NCBI GenBank assembly: GCA_028015205.1
Contig: CM051516.1
Coordinates: forward strand, 30,208,230-30,272,229
Length of the DNA stretch: 64,000 bases
Reading direction: 5' to 3'
Origin: Mytilisepta virgata
Lineage: Eukaryota; Mollusca; Bivalvia; Mytilida; Mytilidae
Position 1 is the stretch's first letter; every line of letters starts with the position of its first letter. A model generated the notes under the pieces. It did no database searches. It saw nothing but the letters and a program-made list of their open reading frames with translations, and was not told the DNA's origin. Shown here piece by piece: positions 13,101-28,100 of this stretch. The position numbers and the translations under genes are program-made.

Positions 13101-16100
13101 TTGAAATCCCCACCCCTAAACCATATATTGTACTACTCATGATTACAAGACCAGTTGTATGCAATATACATCTTAGCCTTGGGGGTCATCCCCACCCCCA
13201 CAAAATCAGAAACCTTATTTTATCTTAAAAATGGTTCAGATCCCTTCCCCAAAACTATATATTACCTTATTCATTCCTTGTTGAAGCACATATCTGTAGG
13301 TAACTACATGTATTATGTACCATAGCTCTTAATTTGCCACCTTGATGATCCCTAAAAAATGTTAAAAAAACTATGGGTATGGAAGGGGAGACATCAGTTT
13401 TAGCGTGCTAAAACAGTCCAGCATGCTGGACTCCTGTGACAACAGTACCTCTAGTTTACATGTAAAATTACTGTACATACATAATGGAACTTGTACATTT
13501 AAGTATTTTTTTATTGCTCATACAGCTTGTGTGTGAAAGTGTACTGGTGGGTTGTAGACATTTGGTGAGGGGAGAATATGGAAGGCTGTTACCTTCCTTG
13601 TTAGGATGTCACATGTTCTATAACATGAATGAGGCACGATTCAAGAACTTTTCATACATTGTACATGTATGGCCAGAATGCAGCCAGAAAATCTTGGACT
13701 TTCAACAAAAGGCATCCAATTTCTATCTCATCACAGATGAAGAAAAAGTAAGTTTATCATTAAAACTGTGTCTTATAAAAAATCTTAAATGTGGGAACTT
13801 AAATATCTTTCCAGTTTGGAAACAATATCTAGGGCATCTTCTAAATGAAAGATTAATGTAGGTCACCAAAAATGTTCTGAAATACTTTCACAATATTCTG
13901 ATGAAAATGAAGTGGAAAATATATTTTTTGACAAATTTGAAAGAATTTAGCACCATATGAGTAGCCCTTATTCAATCCTACAGAATTTTGTCTGACAAGT
14001 ATCCCATATCAGCATCTTATCATGTTTTTTTTTTGTTTTAGTGAATTTTCAATTTCTCCTCACATTGGAATTTTATATTTTTTATAGACATTAGATGTTC
14101 TGGCTTTGCACATGTTAGTTCAAGATCTGGAACCAAGCAAAGAAGCTTTGAATAAATCAGACACCAGAATCAAATGGCTGAGAAAAGTTTGTGATTATAG
14201 GCCCGTCATAGAACGAATCTTTGGACATTTTATTCTAGACACTGAAAACAGAGAGTTTAATTATGGGGAGAGATGCCGTAAAGGAATTCAGAATGCAAGG
14301 TAATGAACTCCAGCACTAATGCCACATGATGCAGAAATCTGTTTGCAAATCAGTATTTGACCATCAAAGCAGATTAATATGGAATGTCCAATATTGTGTA
14401 GCAATTTAAGTAGAATTGATAAAAGCAAACTTAAGTTATCATGTGAAATGTGAGCTAACGGACAGATGTACAGCAGTATACCAAAAGAACATGCAACGAT
14501 AAAATGTATAATTTTTGCAACATCTGCTATCATTGGCAATTTGTCGTTTTGTTTGTTGTTGTCTGCTACAGTTATCAAGTTATTATAGAGAGCTCTGATT
14601 GGGCAGTTTGATGTAACCAGAAAGGCAATTGGCTTATTAATTTTATTGCTTGAAATACAATAGCTGGGATTTAGAATAGAGAATGGAAACAGGGAATGTG
14701 TCAGAGAGACAACAACCCGACCAAAGAGCAGAAATCAGCTCAAGGCTACCAACGAATCTTCAATGCAGCAAGAAAATCCTGCACCCAGAGGCGGACTTCA
14801 GCTGGCCCCTAATCAATAATGCATACTAGTTCAGCGAAATGGACAGCACACTAAACTTTGAAACATACAAATGAACCAAAATTAAAAAAAACACACAAGA
14901 CTAAAAAGGCTAGAGGTTCTGACTTGTGACATGCACAAAAATGCGGCAGGGTTAAACATGTTTTGTGAGATCTCAACCCTCCCCTATACCTCTAGCCAAT
15001 GTGGAATAAACAAACACACAGCTTTACACACAGTAAAACTCAGTTCAAAAGATGTCCGAGTCCGATTTTAAAAAAGGTAACAGAAGAAACTAAGCAAAAT
15101 GACAGTGATCAATATATATTAACAAAGGACTACTAGCATTTACTGACATGCCAGCTCCAGACCTCAATTAAACTGATCGAAAGATTATATCTTTATCATA
15201 TAGAAAATCAGCCACAATATTACCATAAAAGATGGGACGTGAAATACCTGAACATATAAGATGTTTGCACATTGATTTATATTTACTAATGATGTCCTTG
15301 TACTGATGATGAAATTTAGTAAAAGTTTTGACAAGTTTGTGATATCAAAATCCCTGGTGTAATAATTTTTCAGTTTTACCTGTTTCTATATTTTGTTTAC
15401 TTCATGACACTGAATTTGTGTGATTTGCATTTCTTTATGGTGATTATCACATTTTGAAACGAGAACAGCCTATGCCTGAGAGAAACAAGGACAGCCTATG
15501 CCTGAGAGAAACAAGGACAGCCTATGCCAGAGAGAAACAAGAAATGTAGTAGTCATATGATATAATATACATTGTTGTATAATGTGATTGCCTAGGCCTA
15601 CATATAAATTGTTGATTTTTGAAACACTGCTCTTATGCATTGACCCTGTTTGGCCTTTTTGAGGTGGGTGCATCACCAGTATAGGTCTTGTTTTAAACAT
15701 TTGCAAAATTCCATATTTTGGTTTTTAAACAAACAGTGTCAAAGTGGCAGAATGGAACCTCCTAAACAACTGATTTCAAGCCAGTAGTTGTTCATTAATT
15801 ACGAGCAGCTTGTATTTATATTTTATTATGCTGATAATTTAACTATTATTTCATACATTTTCAGATACCAGTGGACTAGAGCTGTAGTTGTTAAGTTATT
15901 TATAGAACACGTCTGCATAGCTAGAAAGGATGAAGTGGACATCCGACGTTGTATGCCACTCTGGGCAGTATGTAAATTTAAGTTTATCAATGGACAGTTT
16001 GAATCAAAATTATTCATTTTAGAAAAGTTATTTCAAAAAGTTCATTAATTATATCAGGCTTACTTGAATAATTGACAGGATGAATTTCTTCAATATGTGT

Positions 16101-19100
16101 AAGGATGATGAAACATTTCTTTCATTATTTTGTTATACATGTACATTTAGTTTTGATAAAATTGCATATGTTATGAAAAACAGTTTTCTTTTACAAGTGG
16201 AACAGTTACATGTTAAAATCAAGTCAGTACAATGCAGAATTAAGTAATTTATATTATTTTTTTTAGTATTTCAATTTTTCTGTTTAGACCCTTAGAGAAG
16301 GAGCTAATATGAAAGAGTTAGAGTCATTAGAAAAAGTGGAGAAATTTTTAAAACATTGCAATAAAGATGTTGTATCACAGTGTTTTGGGTAAGAAAATCT
16401 TTCACAATAGAATTGAAATTTTTACCTTTAGTTTGTGACTTGGAACAACATCCTAAAACTATTTTGTAAAATTGTACATTGAACTTTAAACTTTCAATTT
16501 TCACCAAAATTTGGGAGTCTGTCTTCTTTTTCAGTTTATTTCTCCCCCCCCCCCCCCCCCCACACACACACACATACACACACATCACACTATAATATTA
16601 TTTACATAAGAAATGTAAGCTCTCTAGTCTCTACGGATATTTCGTAGGTAAATTTCAAAAGTGGATGTGTGCTGTTTGCCATGTCGATGAAAGTACACAG
16701 CTCGTCTTTGATTGTTAAATATTTGGTTCAGGTAAATTAATCAATGAGTGATGGATTTCTCTTAGAAGAAATTTAAAGGTCCCATTGAATAAACTCGACA
16801 GAGAACAATAGCTATCATATTTATTCTATAGGACAGAAGAACTTTTAAAAGTTTAAATCGACAGGTAACCTACAAGTGAATCTGTGGAAAGGTTTCATTT
16901 CTGTTGCAATAAGTACATAGAGTCAAGATTTATTCATGCATTAAATAGGGAGGTGTATTTTTTTCATTCAGAATACAAGACAAATGTGTTGGATGTGAAG
17001 ACCCAATACAGGGAGCACCTGTCAGATTGCCATGTGGCCACATTATTTGTAGAAAGTGTTTCATAGATGCTAAAGCTTTAAAGGAATTTGTATGTCCAAC
17101 TTGTCAGGTAGAATTTCCAGAAGACTTGGATCCTAACCAGTCACAAAATAGGTACATATTTAGACAATATGTTATTTGGCTTAAGAATATAAAAATAAAA
17201 GTTTATGTTGTGAGCATCAATTAGATATCGTCCCATTTATCACTGTTACCATTTGACAAATATTCTATATAAGGAAATTTTTTATATTCTTGAACAAAAT
17301 AATTGTCTGGTACTTACAAATGAATACAAATGGTAAGTCAGATACCAACAACAAAACACAGTGATTATGCTCAGTATGGATATGATGTTGACATGAGTGT
17401 TTGTTCTTTCACTTTTTAATGCATATGAGACATGAAAAGTGTCCATAACATAAATTTTCTCAAATTCCAATTTAATAATAATTCTAGAATTATTTAATTC
17501 CCTGTTACATGATTTACTGAACTACAAAATAAAATTCTCAGAATAAAAATCTGAATTTTATTTTAGAAAAAATAAATTTCAATTTAAACTAATAAAGTAT
17601 TAATACTTTAACATCCATGAGATATTCAGAAATCTAGAATTACAGGTTATTTATTGTAATCCAACTTCTTCACTGTACAACTTGAACAACTAACTCCATA
17701 TAGTGATTTTACAATTTAAAATTAATGATAATTCTACTATTATAAATGATAATAAATAATTAGAATACTAAACTGTTGATATAAGTATGTTAGTCAGTGG
17801 ATATTAGTTAGTTTTTAGTTCACCGGGCCCAAAGGGCCATGTGAGCTATTGCCATTACATAGCGTCCGTCGCCGTCGCCGTCATTGTCGTATACTTTCCA
17901 TTAAAGATCTTCTCCTCAGAAACCACTGAGCCAATTGGAACAAAACTTTGCAGCAGTGGTCCTTAGGTGGTCCTCTTTCAGAATTATATCCGATGACCCC
18001 CACCCGTCATCCAAGATGGCCACCAGAGCCGAACATAGTTTAACATAGGACCTTATGGGAAATTTTCTTAAAGATCTTTTTATCTGAAACCACTTGGCCG
18101 TTTTGAAAAAAAGTTAGCAGCAATGGTCCTTTGGTGGTCCTCTTTCATAATTATATCCGATGACCCTGCCTACCATCCAAAATGGCCACCAGAGCCGGTC
18201 CTTAGTTGGTCCTCTTTCAGAATGATATCCGATGACCCAACCCGTCATCCAAGATGGCCGCCAAAGCCGAACAGTGTTTAACATAGGACCTAAGTGGAAA
18301 AATAACTGAAAGATCATCTTGTTTTAAACCAGTGAGCCAGTTGACATGCTGCCAGTCAAGATGGACATAGTCCAGGTGAGAGATACAGGCTCTCGGGAGA
18401 CTCTAGTTCATATACAATGTACATGTATTTTTATATTAATAAGCAGTGTCCTGAACCATGCATGCATTAGCTAATCACCTGCATTGATGCTTGTAAAAAT
18501 TTCCAGAAAGGAAAATTAGTTCTGACAGATTTTAATAATAAAATTTGGGAAATTACCATTCATTAACTTTTGTTTTGTGTTTGATAAATCTTATTAATAT
18601 GAAGTTATAATCTGTATTTACAGGGGAGAAATTAGAAAATTCCAAGATTACAGAAACCGCTGTAACAGTTTCTTTATGGAAGTAGTGTCTCAGCTGTGTT
18701 TTGCAGAAGGGACTCCACCATCAAAGGAAGTCGTAGAAAAATTGCTGTCCTACATTTTTGGACATACTGGGAAAAAGAAAGTGGAGCGTGTTGTGTCGAA
18801 AGAACTGACAATATTTGATGATTCTATTGATCCTACACCAGTTGTTCGTTCATTCTTGTTACAACAACTGATGCAGACTAGGTAATAAGTCATTTAGATT
18901 TATGCTTGTGTAAATTTATTTATTCATTAGAGTTATAACAAAAAAAATTTAACATGTTCTAGGACCTAGAAATATTCGAAGAAATGGAGAGTTCTGAAAA
19001 AATCAATAGAATATTTTAATATGCAATTATGTGCTAACTTTTGAAAAACTTTACCCCTAACTTATTTTGTAGACAGTGCATACAACTTATGAACTTAGAA

Positions 19101-22100
19101 AATTATTTACCCAATTGGCCCATTTCCTATTTTCCATACTGTTGAACCACGGCTATCTGGCTTACGACAATTTCTCTAATTTTTTTCAATTATTTTTATT
19201 TTTATTATTTCAGTGAACACGAAATAGAGAATTATTTATTGGAGTATTTTAACCGTGTTAGTGAACTAGTAGTAACAACAAGAGATCCACATCAACTGGT
19301 TGAACTTTGTCTGTTAGTTTTACAGTGTATGGAGGTAAATTTGTGGATTTAGATTTTGATATTGCACGTTATACCACATATGCCACATATATCCTGAAAA
19401 TTTCAGTCTTTATGCTTGTTTAGCTCAACCATTTTCTGAAAGTATTTCTGATGATCTCATTTTTCATTAATTAATTAATTAATCAATAAGTTTACAAAAT
19501 AACAAAATTAATAGCATAGGAATTATTTTGTGTAGTACATGTATTATAATTAGAACAGAATTTATTTGAAAAAACAGACTATCTTCACTGAAAATTATTT
19601 AACTCATTAGCCATGTATGTTTCATTTGCGTGTTGCGTGAATTCATTTAAAGATTTTATTTTGATAGAGGGTAAAGTGATTCCTCCAGATATTATTGCTT
19701 TTCTCCTTAAAAACCAAACTACATCTTAGTATTTTCTAATTTCCATTTTCTTTTCATAAATAAAAAAGAAGTGCCTCGTTGGTCTTGTGGTTGCCTCGAG
19801 TGTGGAAGGTCACGGGTTTGATCCCCGGCGGGGTCAAATCAAAGACATTAAAATTGGTATTTGCTGCTTCTCCGCCAAGCACGCGGCATCTATGAGTAAG
19901 AGCAATGATCTACTGGTCGGCTCAGGAGTGTGTATAATGTGTCCAAGTGGGGTGATATGTCTTCCTTTGGACAGTTACCTCGTGAGCTAGCACATTAAAA
20001 ATCCAGTTCAGCGTGTCGGTCTAGTACAAAGCAGGGATCATATTCATTATCATACATGTTCTTGTCCTGATATGCACTGGACGTTAAACAACAATTCATC
20101 CATCCATCGTAAATAAAAAAGAATCAAAAATAAAAATAAAACAATATCATTATATCATATTATTACAGGATTCTCTACATCAACAGTACATAAATAGAGA
20201 TGATGAGGTCGCCATGGTAACTCAAATGTTAAGAGATGCTGCTCGAAATTTGACACCTGAAATAGAAACTTTACACAAAATTGATCATATTTCAAAAGTT
20301 AGGTTTTGTCTCACTGTGGTAGCTAAGTATATCCATAATTTGTACGGAACAGCTAAGAAGACCAGACTTGATCCTACAGTAAGGAGGATGTTTGATGCTG
20401 CTGCCAAACTATGTGAAGAATGTGGGTCAGAGTGGCCTAGGTAAGTTCACAATGATTTAATTCCTATATTAACATCCTGTCATTCTTTTTCAGATCAATA
20501 AAAAGTTAGCTTTTGCCAATTTTTCTAAAATTTTAAACAAAGGTTTTGTTAAATAATGGATATATCTATAAAATTTGAGTGCCAAGCAAATTTTCCATTT
20601 TTCTGGAATACCTCTGACTGAAGCTGTGAAACAATATTTTCATGTTGTGATATATTTTCACTGTACTTTGTTATACTGTGTGTTTTTTAAACACTAATGT
20701 CAGAGTTATTATATACTTTCAGGTAATACTGTGTAATCTGTGATGTTGTTATATATTTTCAGGCGATACTTTTTTAAACACTAATGTCAGAGTTATTATA
20801 TACTTTCAGGTAATACTGTGTAATCTATGATGTTGTTGTTATATATTTTCAGGCGATACTTTGTAAAGCAATTATGTCGATGTTATGGTATAGACAGTTA
20901 CCAAACAGTAATCACAAAGAGTGAAGCAACATTTCTTCGCTGGGTCCATCTGCCTGAGTTAAAGGAAAAAAAGGTAAATTTCAGGTTAACTGAATGTTTG
21001 AACTGATTGGAAAAAACATTTAAGGGATTTCTCTGTGCACTTTCTTTTCATAATTGTGTCATTCCCATCCTAACTGGATCAGCAAATTAAATGCAGAGTT
21101 GTATTGTTGATTAAGTAACTGAGCATCTAAGAATAGGAATCAGTATGAAGGTCTAACAAGTACTCCCCGCTCAAAAGCACAGGGGCATATACTGTTTTAC
21201 CCTTGTGGTTCCATGTGTGCATCTGTATGTCTTCTAGACTCCTGTAATGGATCATGGGAGCTCAACCCATAGAGCTGGCTAGCGCATCCCCAGTTGGCAG
21301 ATGGGGGAGACCCTATCATAGGGGATTGTCAGGTCATAATACGGAAAGCCTGACTGTGAACCATAGTGGGTAACGTGTTTGGAGAATGCCACACACCCTG
21401 CACACCCCTTCTGTAGTTTTCGAAAAAGATTAGGCTGATGGCTAAATTATCCAACCCTACCCAACCATCCTCCCATCCTCCTTTTACAGTGGCAGTCAAA
21501 ATTGATTGCCCTATGTGTCCCATCCCACCCCTATTTGAATTGCAAGAAGCATGAAATATTTGCCACTGGACGTTAAGCAACAATCAATCAATCAATCAAT
21601 CCTTCCGTCTGTCCATAACAAAATTGTTCGTCACACTTTTCTCTGCAACTACTTATTACTTGATATTTTGTCCCAAGCCTTTTTTAGGTACGCCATATTG
21701 TGGGATATGTTTTCGGACCAAGACATCAACTTCCTGTTTGACAACTTTGTATATTTTTCGACCTTATCGAAAAGCGGGGGTGTCACTAGTGAGCAATAGC
21801 TCATAGTACATCTTGTTCAATTTCTGTGCTGTTTTGTTCTGTTTTGTTTAGTTTATTATATGTTTTTTATTTGTTTAGTTATACATATATTCTTGTGGTA
21901 TTTATTTGTTATGTTCCATTCTCATGAATGTCTTTCATTATTATAACAAATTATTTCCCATTTGTTAAGTTTACATTTACAACATTTTTTTTTACTAAAC
22001 TAAGATTATATTTTTCAGGTAGAAGAATGCCATGACAGATATATTGTGACAGGTGACGAGTACAAAGAACTGAGGGAGACAGTTGTTACCACGGTTCTAA

Positions 22101-25100
22101 ATGAAAATAGTGAAAAACTGATACACTTACTTCAGGTATTACAGTTTATATCACTGTTTGTATTGAACCATGTATAACACTTAAAATAGATTTTTTTTGG
22201 TGATTCTTTCACATATTCAGTGAGAATAAAATTCAGATACCAAATTGCTTGCCACCATTACAGATTTCTTCATAAACCTTCATTAGGTATACTTGTGACC
22301 AAAACTTTTGAATAGCCAAAAACCTGTGATCAATAGGACAAAATGGGCCTGAATAGTTCATCCAAAATCATATACATGTCCATTTATATAAGGTCAGTTT
22401 GTCTGAGGGATTCGAACCCTACTACTTACAGAACTCCCAAATTTATCTATTAAAGATTTCTCTGATATAAATTTTCATTAGATCATGCATCATTCTTATT
22501 CTGATATTTTGCTTCATTAGTTTTCAAAAACAGAAACAAAAATTTTCACCATAGGCTGTATTTGACATTTCTCAATTTTTGACTGACTTAATTAGGAGCA
22601 AAACTTTACAGTTTCTTAAATATGACAATTGGATGTATTGATAGGTTTTATTTAACAGAAAGGACATTTTTATATTATTATTTTAAGAGAATACACAAAA
22701 TAAGCTACAAGCTTGATATTTAAACAGTAAAACATGTTATTTAGAACTGGATGATACTGTAAAATTTATGTAAAATAACTGAGTCTTCTACAGCCTACTA
22801 AATAATCACTTCTTGCTGAATAATCCATGCAATGGTTATATCTTAGTTGATTATTAGTAAAATATTTCGAATTTTATTTTAATAGCAACCAGTTAATGAG
22901 TGGCAGACCAGAATTAAACTGTTGTTAGCTGTTCATAGGGAGATTTGTATGAACCATGTATATGATGGACAACCTCAGAAGTTCACAGATAAGGTATGAG
23001 CTGAATACTTTTAGTAATTATTGGAGCAGGTTTTTATTTGTTTATTTGAGATTGAGTAGAACATGTTGTTGTTCCCCTTATGGCAGAATTATTTTTAAAA
23101 ATCTATATTTGGAGATATCCGGTTATAGTAAAAATTTATTAAACATAAAACTTATTTATGACTTTTAACGGGAATATATTTTAAGGAATATGAAAATTAT
23201 GTTTGTTTCTTTGTTTAGTTTGGGTTTTATGCCGTTTTCAGCACATTTGGCTATCTCGCGGCAGCCAGTTTTTATTGGTGGAGGAAGGCAGAGTACTCGG
23301 AGAGAACCACAAATCTTTGGTGAAAAATTGGCAATCCTTGTCAATTTAGATCGGAGTCGAACACACCCTGCCACAGGTGAGATTCAAACTCACAACCTCA
23401 GTGTTGACAGGCTAGTGATCATTACCGCCCGGTAGTAGTCATGACGAACTACCTATACCACTCGGCCACCGAGGCTCCAGAAAAGTATGCAAATTTTCAT
23501 TAATGCTTAGTACTGATGCAGGGTGGTTTGTCATCCTTTATTGCTGTGTTGTTCATAAGTAATTAATTTGTTCATTGCATTGATTAATGGGAGATAATTT
23601 TGTTTCAGGGAAAAGCTTTTCTACATGAATTTCTAACAAACCATGAATTGACTAAGAACAAGGTATGATAAACAAACCAAAATACTTGGATCTAGAGTAG
23701 TCTACCATTGCTAAAATATATACAAATTCAGGTAGTTTTGGACATGACAAAGAAAAATGTTGACCTCTTAGTCAAATAAAGCTGATGTTCTACTGTTAAT
23801 ATATGTATACTAGTCCCCTACAAACAACATAAACCCTTCTACCAACTGATCTTATTTTAGCTATGTGAGCTTGTAATTTTGAGCTACAGATCTAGTGTGA
23901 GTTTCAAACTGATCGGATAATTATTGTGAGAGTTATTGCCCTTATAAAAAGAAATATAGTTCTGGCCAGTAGGGGACATTTTATTGCTCAGCAATAATCT
24001 CAGAATGCTTGTTTTACAAACGTTTAGTTTAATTTTGAAAAATTGATGAGCAGAATGTTTCCTAAACAGCAAATATCTGGGATCCTGTTTATCCATCAAT
24101 TAGATAGTTCAGGTTACATTATAAATGCAAGATTTATTAATGTCAAACTTCCTTTGCAGTTTGTAATAAAATCTAGCAAAGACATAGTTTGAAGTTTGAA
24201 ATTTTTAGATTTATTAATGTCACACTTTCTTTGCAGTTTGTAATAAAAACTATCAAAGGCATAGTTTGAAGTTTGATATTTTTTTATTTTTTTCACAGCA
24301 ATATAGACATTGCATTCCTTGATAAATTTATTGTAGCCACTTTCAGCTTTGTGGAGGCAAAACTAATTCCATTTTTTTGGCTTATTTATTCTAATTGTAT
24401 GAATGAAACACATTGTTGTGACCATAGATAAAGATGATTTTACAATAGTGGAGGGTATGTTATAAAATATAATGTGTAGCAAGAAATATATAAAAATAAC
24501 TTATTATTCAAGATATGAAAAAAATGAAAACCTGTGTATTAAGGACAGAAGGGACAACAAAAAGTGTCCTATAACAAACAGGTGCCCTTTATATGGAGGT
24601 TAATATTACTTTAGCAATTACTAAGTACAATATGTATTACAGGAAATGCCACAAGGAATATTGAAGAATGCTCTATGGAAATTACATGGGAACATAACTC
24701 CAGGAATGGATCTGGTCCAACAGAATATATCATGTCTACTAACACATTTCCTCATACTGATTGTGGAGATTCCAGGAAAGACAACTCTTCTCTCACCACT
24801 CCAGAGGTTATCATTAGTTCCAGAAAGTATGGTGGTAAATATTCAGTTTATATGCATGTGTGTAAAAGTAAAAGGATGTGTGATATTAATCAATGGGGTG
24901 ACATACTATAAAATAACATGTAACCAAATCATCATAAACACTGATATGTTACAAAGTGTCCAAAGCATTGGGTCATAACCACAAGATAAATACAGAAATA
25001 CCTCCAAAACGTCAAAAATCACAATAGTCTGGGGTTTTATGAAAATATGAAATTTAAAGGGGACTTTTTTTTATAATTTTCCAGAATGCATACTTTCCCA

Positions 25101-28100
25101 CAATGCCTCAAGATGAACTAGGGGAAGTAAAGGAAGCATTGTTAGCAGCTAGAGCCAATAATGCAGGAGAAAATCCAGTATTCTATCGTGAGTTTACTCT
25201 TTAAACTAGACAATACATGGTGATAGCTATATATAGATATAGATATATCTTAAAATTAAGTTTTTTGTTAAACCAGTAATAAAAAATGAACCTAGAAGTT
25301 CATAAAGAACAAAATGGATAACAGGAAAAGTCTACAATGATTTTCTGGGTACCAATCAGTCAACATCATCCAACAGACAGAACCCTGGACAAAAAAACAT
25401 AAAAGAGCACAAAACAGAAACATAAACACAGGAGAGAGTCTGAAAAGTCTGACCTGGTACAGACACTTAACATTGGTGGGGTTAAACCAGTTTTATTGGT
25501 ACCCAAACCTCCCCCTTATCTATTCTGACTCTCTAGTGTATAAAACATACTATAAAGCCAATACAGTATGATTACCAACAAAGCGATTGCTTGTTAGAAT
25601 GCAATATTTGGTAAGACAGTTACATAATTTAGATAGCCGGGTCAGAATGTGCTTGTTTTAACTGTAAAACAAGCTCAGGCTCTCATAGCTGCTCATTGGA
25701 TACTGGTTCTCTATTAAACAAAAAAAGTCAGAAATGTTCACAGAACAATTTTTTTTTTCTCATTCTTTCTACAATAAACTATATTGGAATTTGGAACATG
25801 TTTGATAAATATGAGAAAATCCTTAAAAAATTCTGAAAAATTTCATTATATAAGGAAGTATACTCTATCTGTGCTTCAGAAAATATCAGTCTTTCCTGAA
25901 TAGATGAAAGATATTCATTAGATTAAATCCTGAAAATATGATTTGTCAGAAAGGATTGCATGGTTTACATGGAGTCTTTCATGACATAATAAAAGACATC
26001 TGCTACAATGACAACACTAATGATACTTCAACATGGTGTAGGAATTTAAATCCAAAAATGCAAAAAAAATTTGAATACCTGAAAAGTTTAACCTAAAATT
26101 CCTAAATAATTATAAGAACTGAATGTTTTTTTTTAGTAGTTTCATAGGGTTGAAAAAGTTTTTACCATGTGCACACTTTTATTTTGAAGCACTTTTGTTC
26201 ATAAGTAATACCTCAAATGTAGGATAGTTGAAGGTAGATTTCACTCTCAATAAAAAAATTGAAGTTTGTGTCAATATCTTTTTTTTCTAAATAGTTTCTA
26301 AATATATTTTATTAGCAGCAAAAGTTTTCAACTCAAAACATATAAATGAAACTTTTTCTCTTTTACATATTTAGTAATATAATTTATTTAATTTTTTCAG
26401 GATGCCCTAATGGTCACCCATATGTCATTGGAAATGTAAGTTATATTTTATAGCAATCATAATACAAAATAGACTAAACATTTCTTTTCAAATTTGAATT
26501 AGATTTATTTTTTCATAAATGTCTTGTTTTTAATTTTTTAGCATCAATTCAGTAGAACAGTCTACTGTTACATACTGTTTTTGTGACATCAAAAATGAGG
26601 TTATTGGAATTTGGTCTGTTTCCAGGAAGTTCAAAAATAGATGTCCAATTTTTATTGAGCTGGAAAATTGCAAATCTTATATAAGGACATGCATGTCAAA
26701 TGTGTTGAATACCAAGGTATTATTTGTAGGTGCTAGTACTTTTCTTAGTTTAACTCAAAAACAGATATTTACAAATACAATCTGTTTTGAAAAACTGTTT
26801 ATTTTGAAAGGGAGATAATCACACTTTTTTTATAGCATGTCAAAATTAACATAATAAGTGTTTGGCTGGATGATAAAGCCATCGAAACTTAAATATTTGG
26901 ATCTCAGACACGGCCACCCAACTTAAAAAGTTGACACTGGAACGTTTATTTGAATTCCAGAAAATACTTTACAAGCATCTGCTGATCCAGACTCAATTTT
27001 AAAGTATTTTAAGACATTGATCAAGTAAAAAGAATTAAATAAACAGCTGATAAATGATCATGGCAGTGAGTTTGGCTTGAATATTCGCTCCAAACAAATC
27101 ATTTCATGGACAATACATCCTGTTTAGTTTACAGTTACCATGGAACAGCTCTGCAGAAGGATGTTTGCAGGAGAAATGGAGGAAATTTGGGGCACTGAAA
27201 GCAGATACTGTGGATTCATTAATATTTGTTCTGTATACCAATTTTCGTGGTTTTCGTGGGTCCCAGTAAACCACGAATTTAAATATCCAACGAAAAATAA
27301 TATTTTTACTCTTGTTTAAATTCACTGAAGTTTGAAACCACGGAGTTTTGAACAATTGCGTTTTTACAGCATGTACTTGAATTCTGACATATGATGAGTT
27401 AGCTATATCCACAGAGGATACTGTGTTTCATGTAATTTTGTCTTTGGTAACATACAAACGCTCAAACAAATTGTCGCGGAATTCACTTCCGGTTTTTTTA
27501 TTCAAACATTCAAGAAAAATCTTAATCCTAAGTAGACCTAAACAATACAGACTTTCTCATAAATTACAGTAAAAACATCTTGTCAAAAGATAATAAAGCA
27601 GAAATTATTGATCGTAATCGGATTAAAAATATGTATGTATATGCCTCGAGGTTTTTGGTGACAAGTTATTGCAATTTTGTCAATATATATTTCACACCTG
27701 TTTAACCTAATGAGTAAATAATTATGGATTTTGCTTATCTTGTTAAATTCATGACAAGCTTTAATTGTTCCATTACAAATTTAAAGAATCTGTTTGTTAC
27801 ACTTTTGTTTAATGAGCGCTGTAAATCAGTACTTTACTGTACAATATCAGGTCTGATCGGCACGTTTTGACGCAGTATTTTCATGATATCTCATGTGCCA
27901 AGTCACGCATTTAAGTATTTCAACAACTTTTATATTTTTTTCTAAGCCAGCAATCCACGAATTTCGGTATCCCACGAAATGCCTTTTTTTCTCTATACAC
28001 GAAAATTGGTATCCACGAAAATAAATGAATCCACAGTAACCCATTACTATAATTAAAATGTCACAGAATTGAATGGATTCAAACGAGATTTGTATGTTAC

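Noticed and set aside
19771..19850. tRNA gene
   Set aside because: B-box similarity but no cloverleaf; it is the head of a SINE with target duplication. The same applies to the minus-strand head near 23400-23478.
24675..24911. Second ORF overlapping exon 17
   Set aside because: Out of frame with the spliced product; runs past the donor into the intron.
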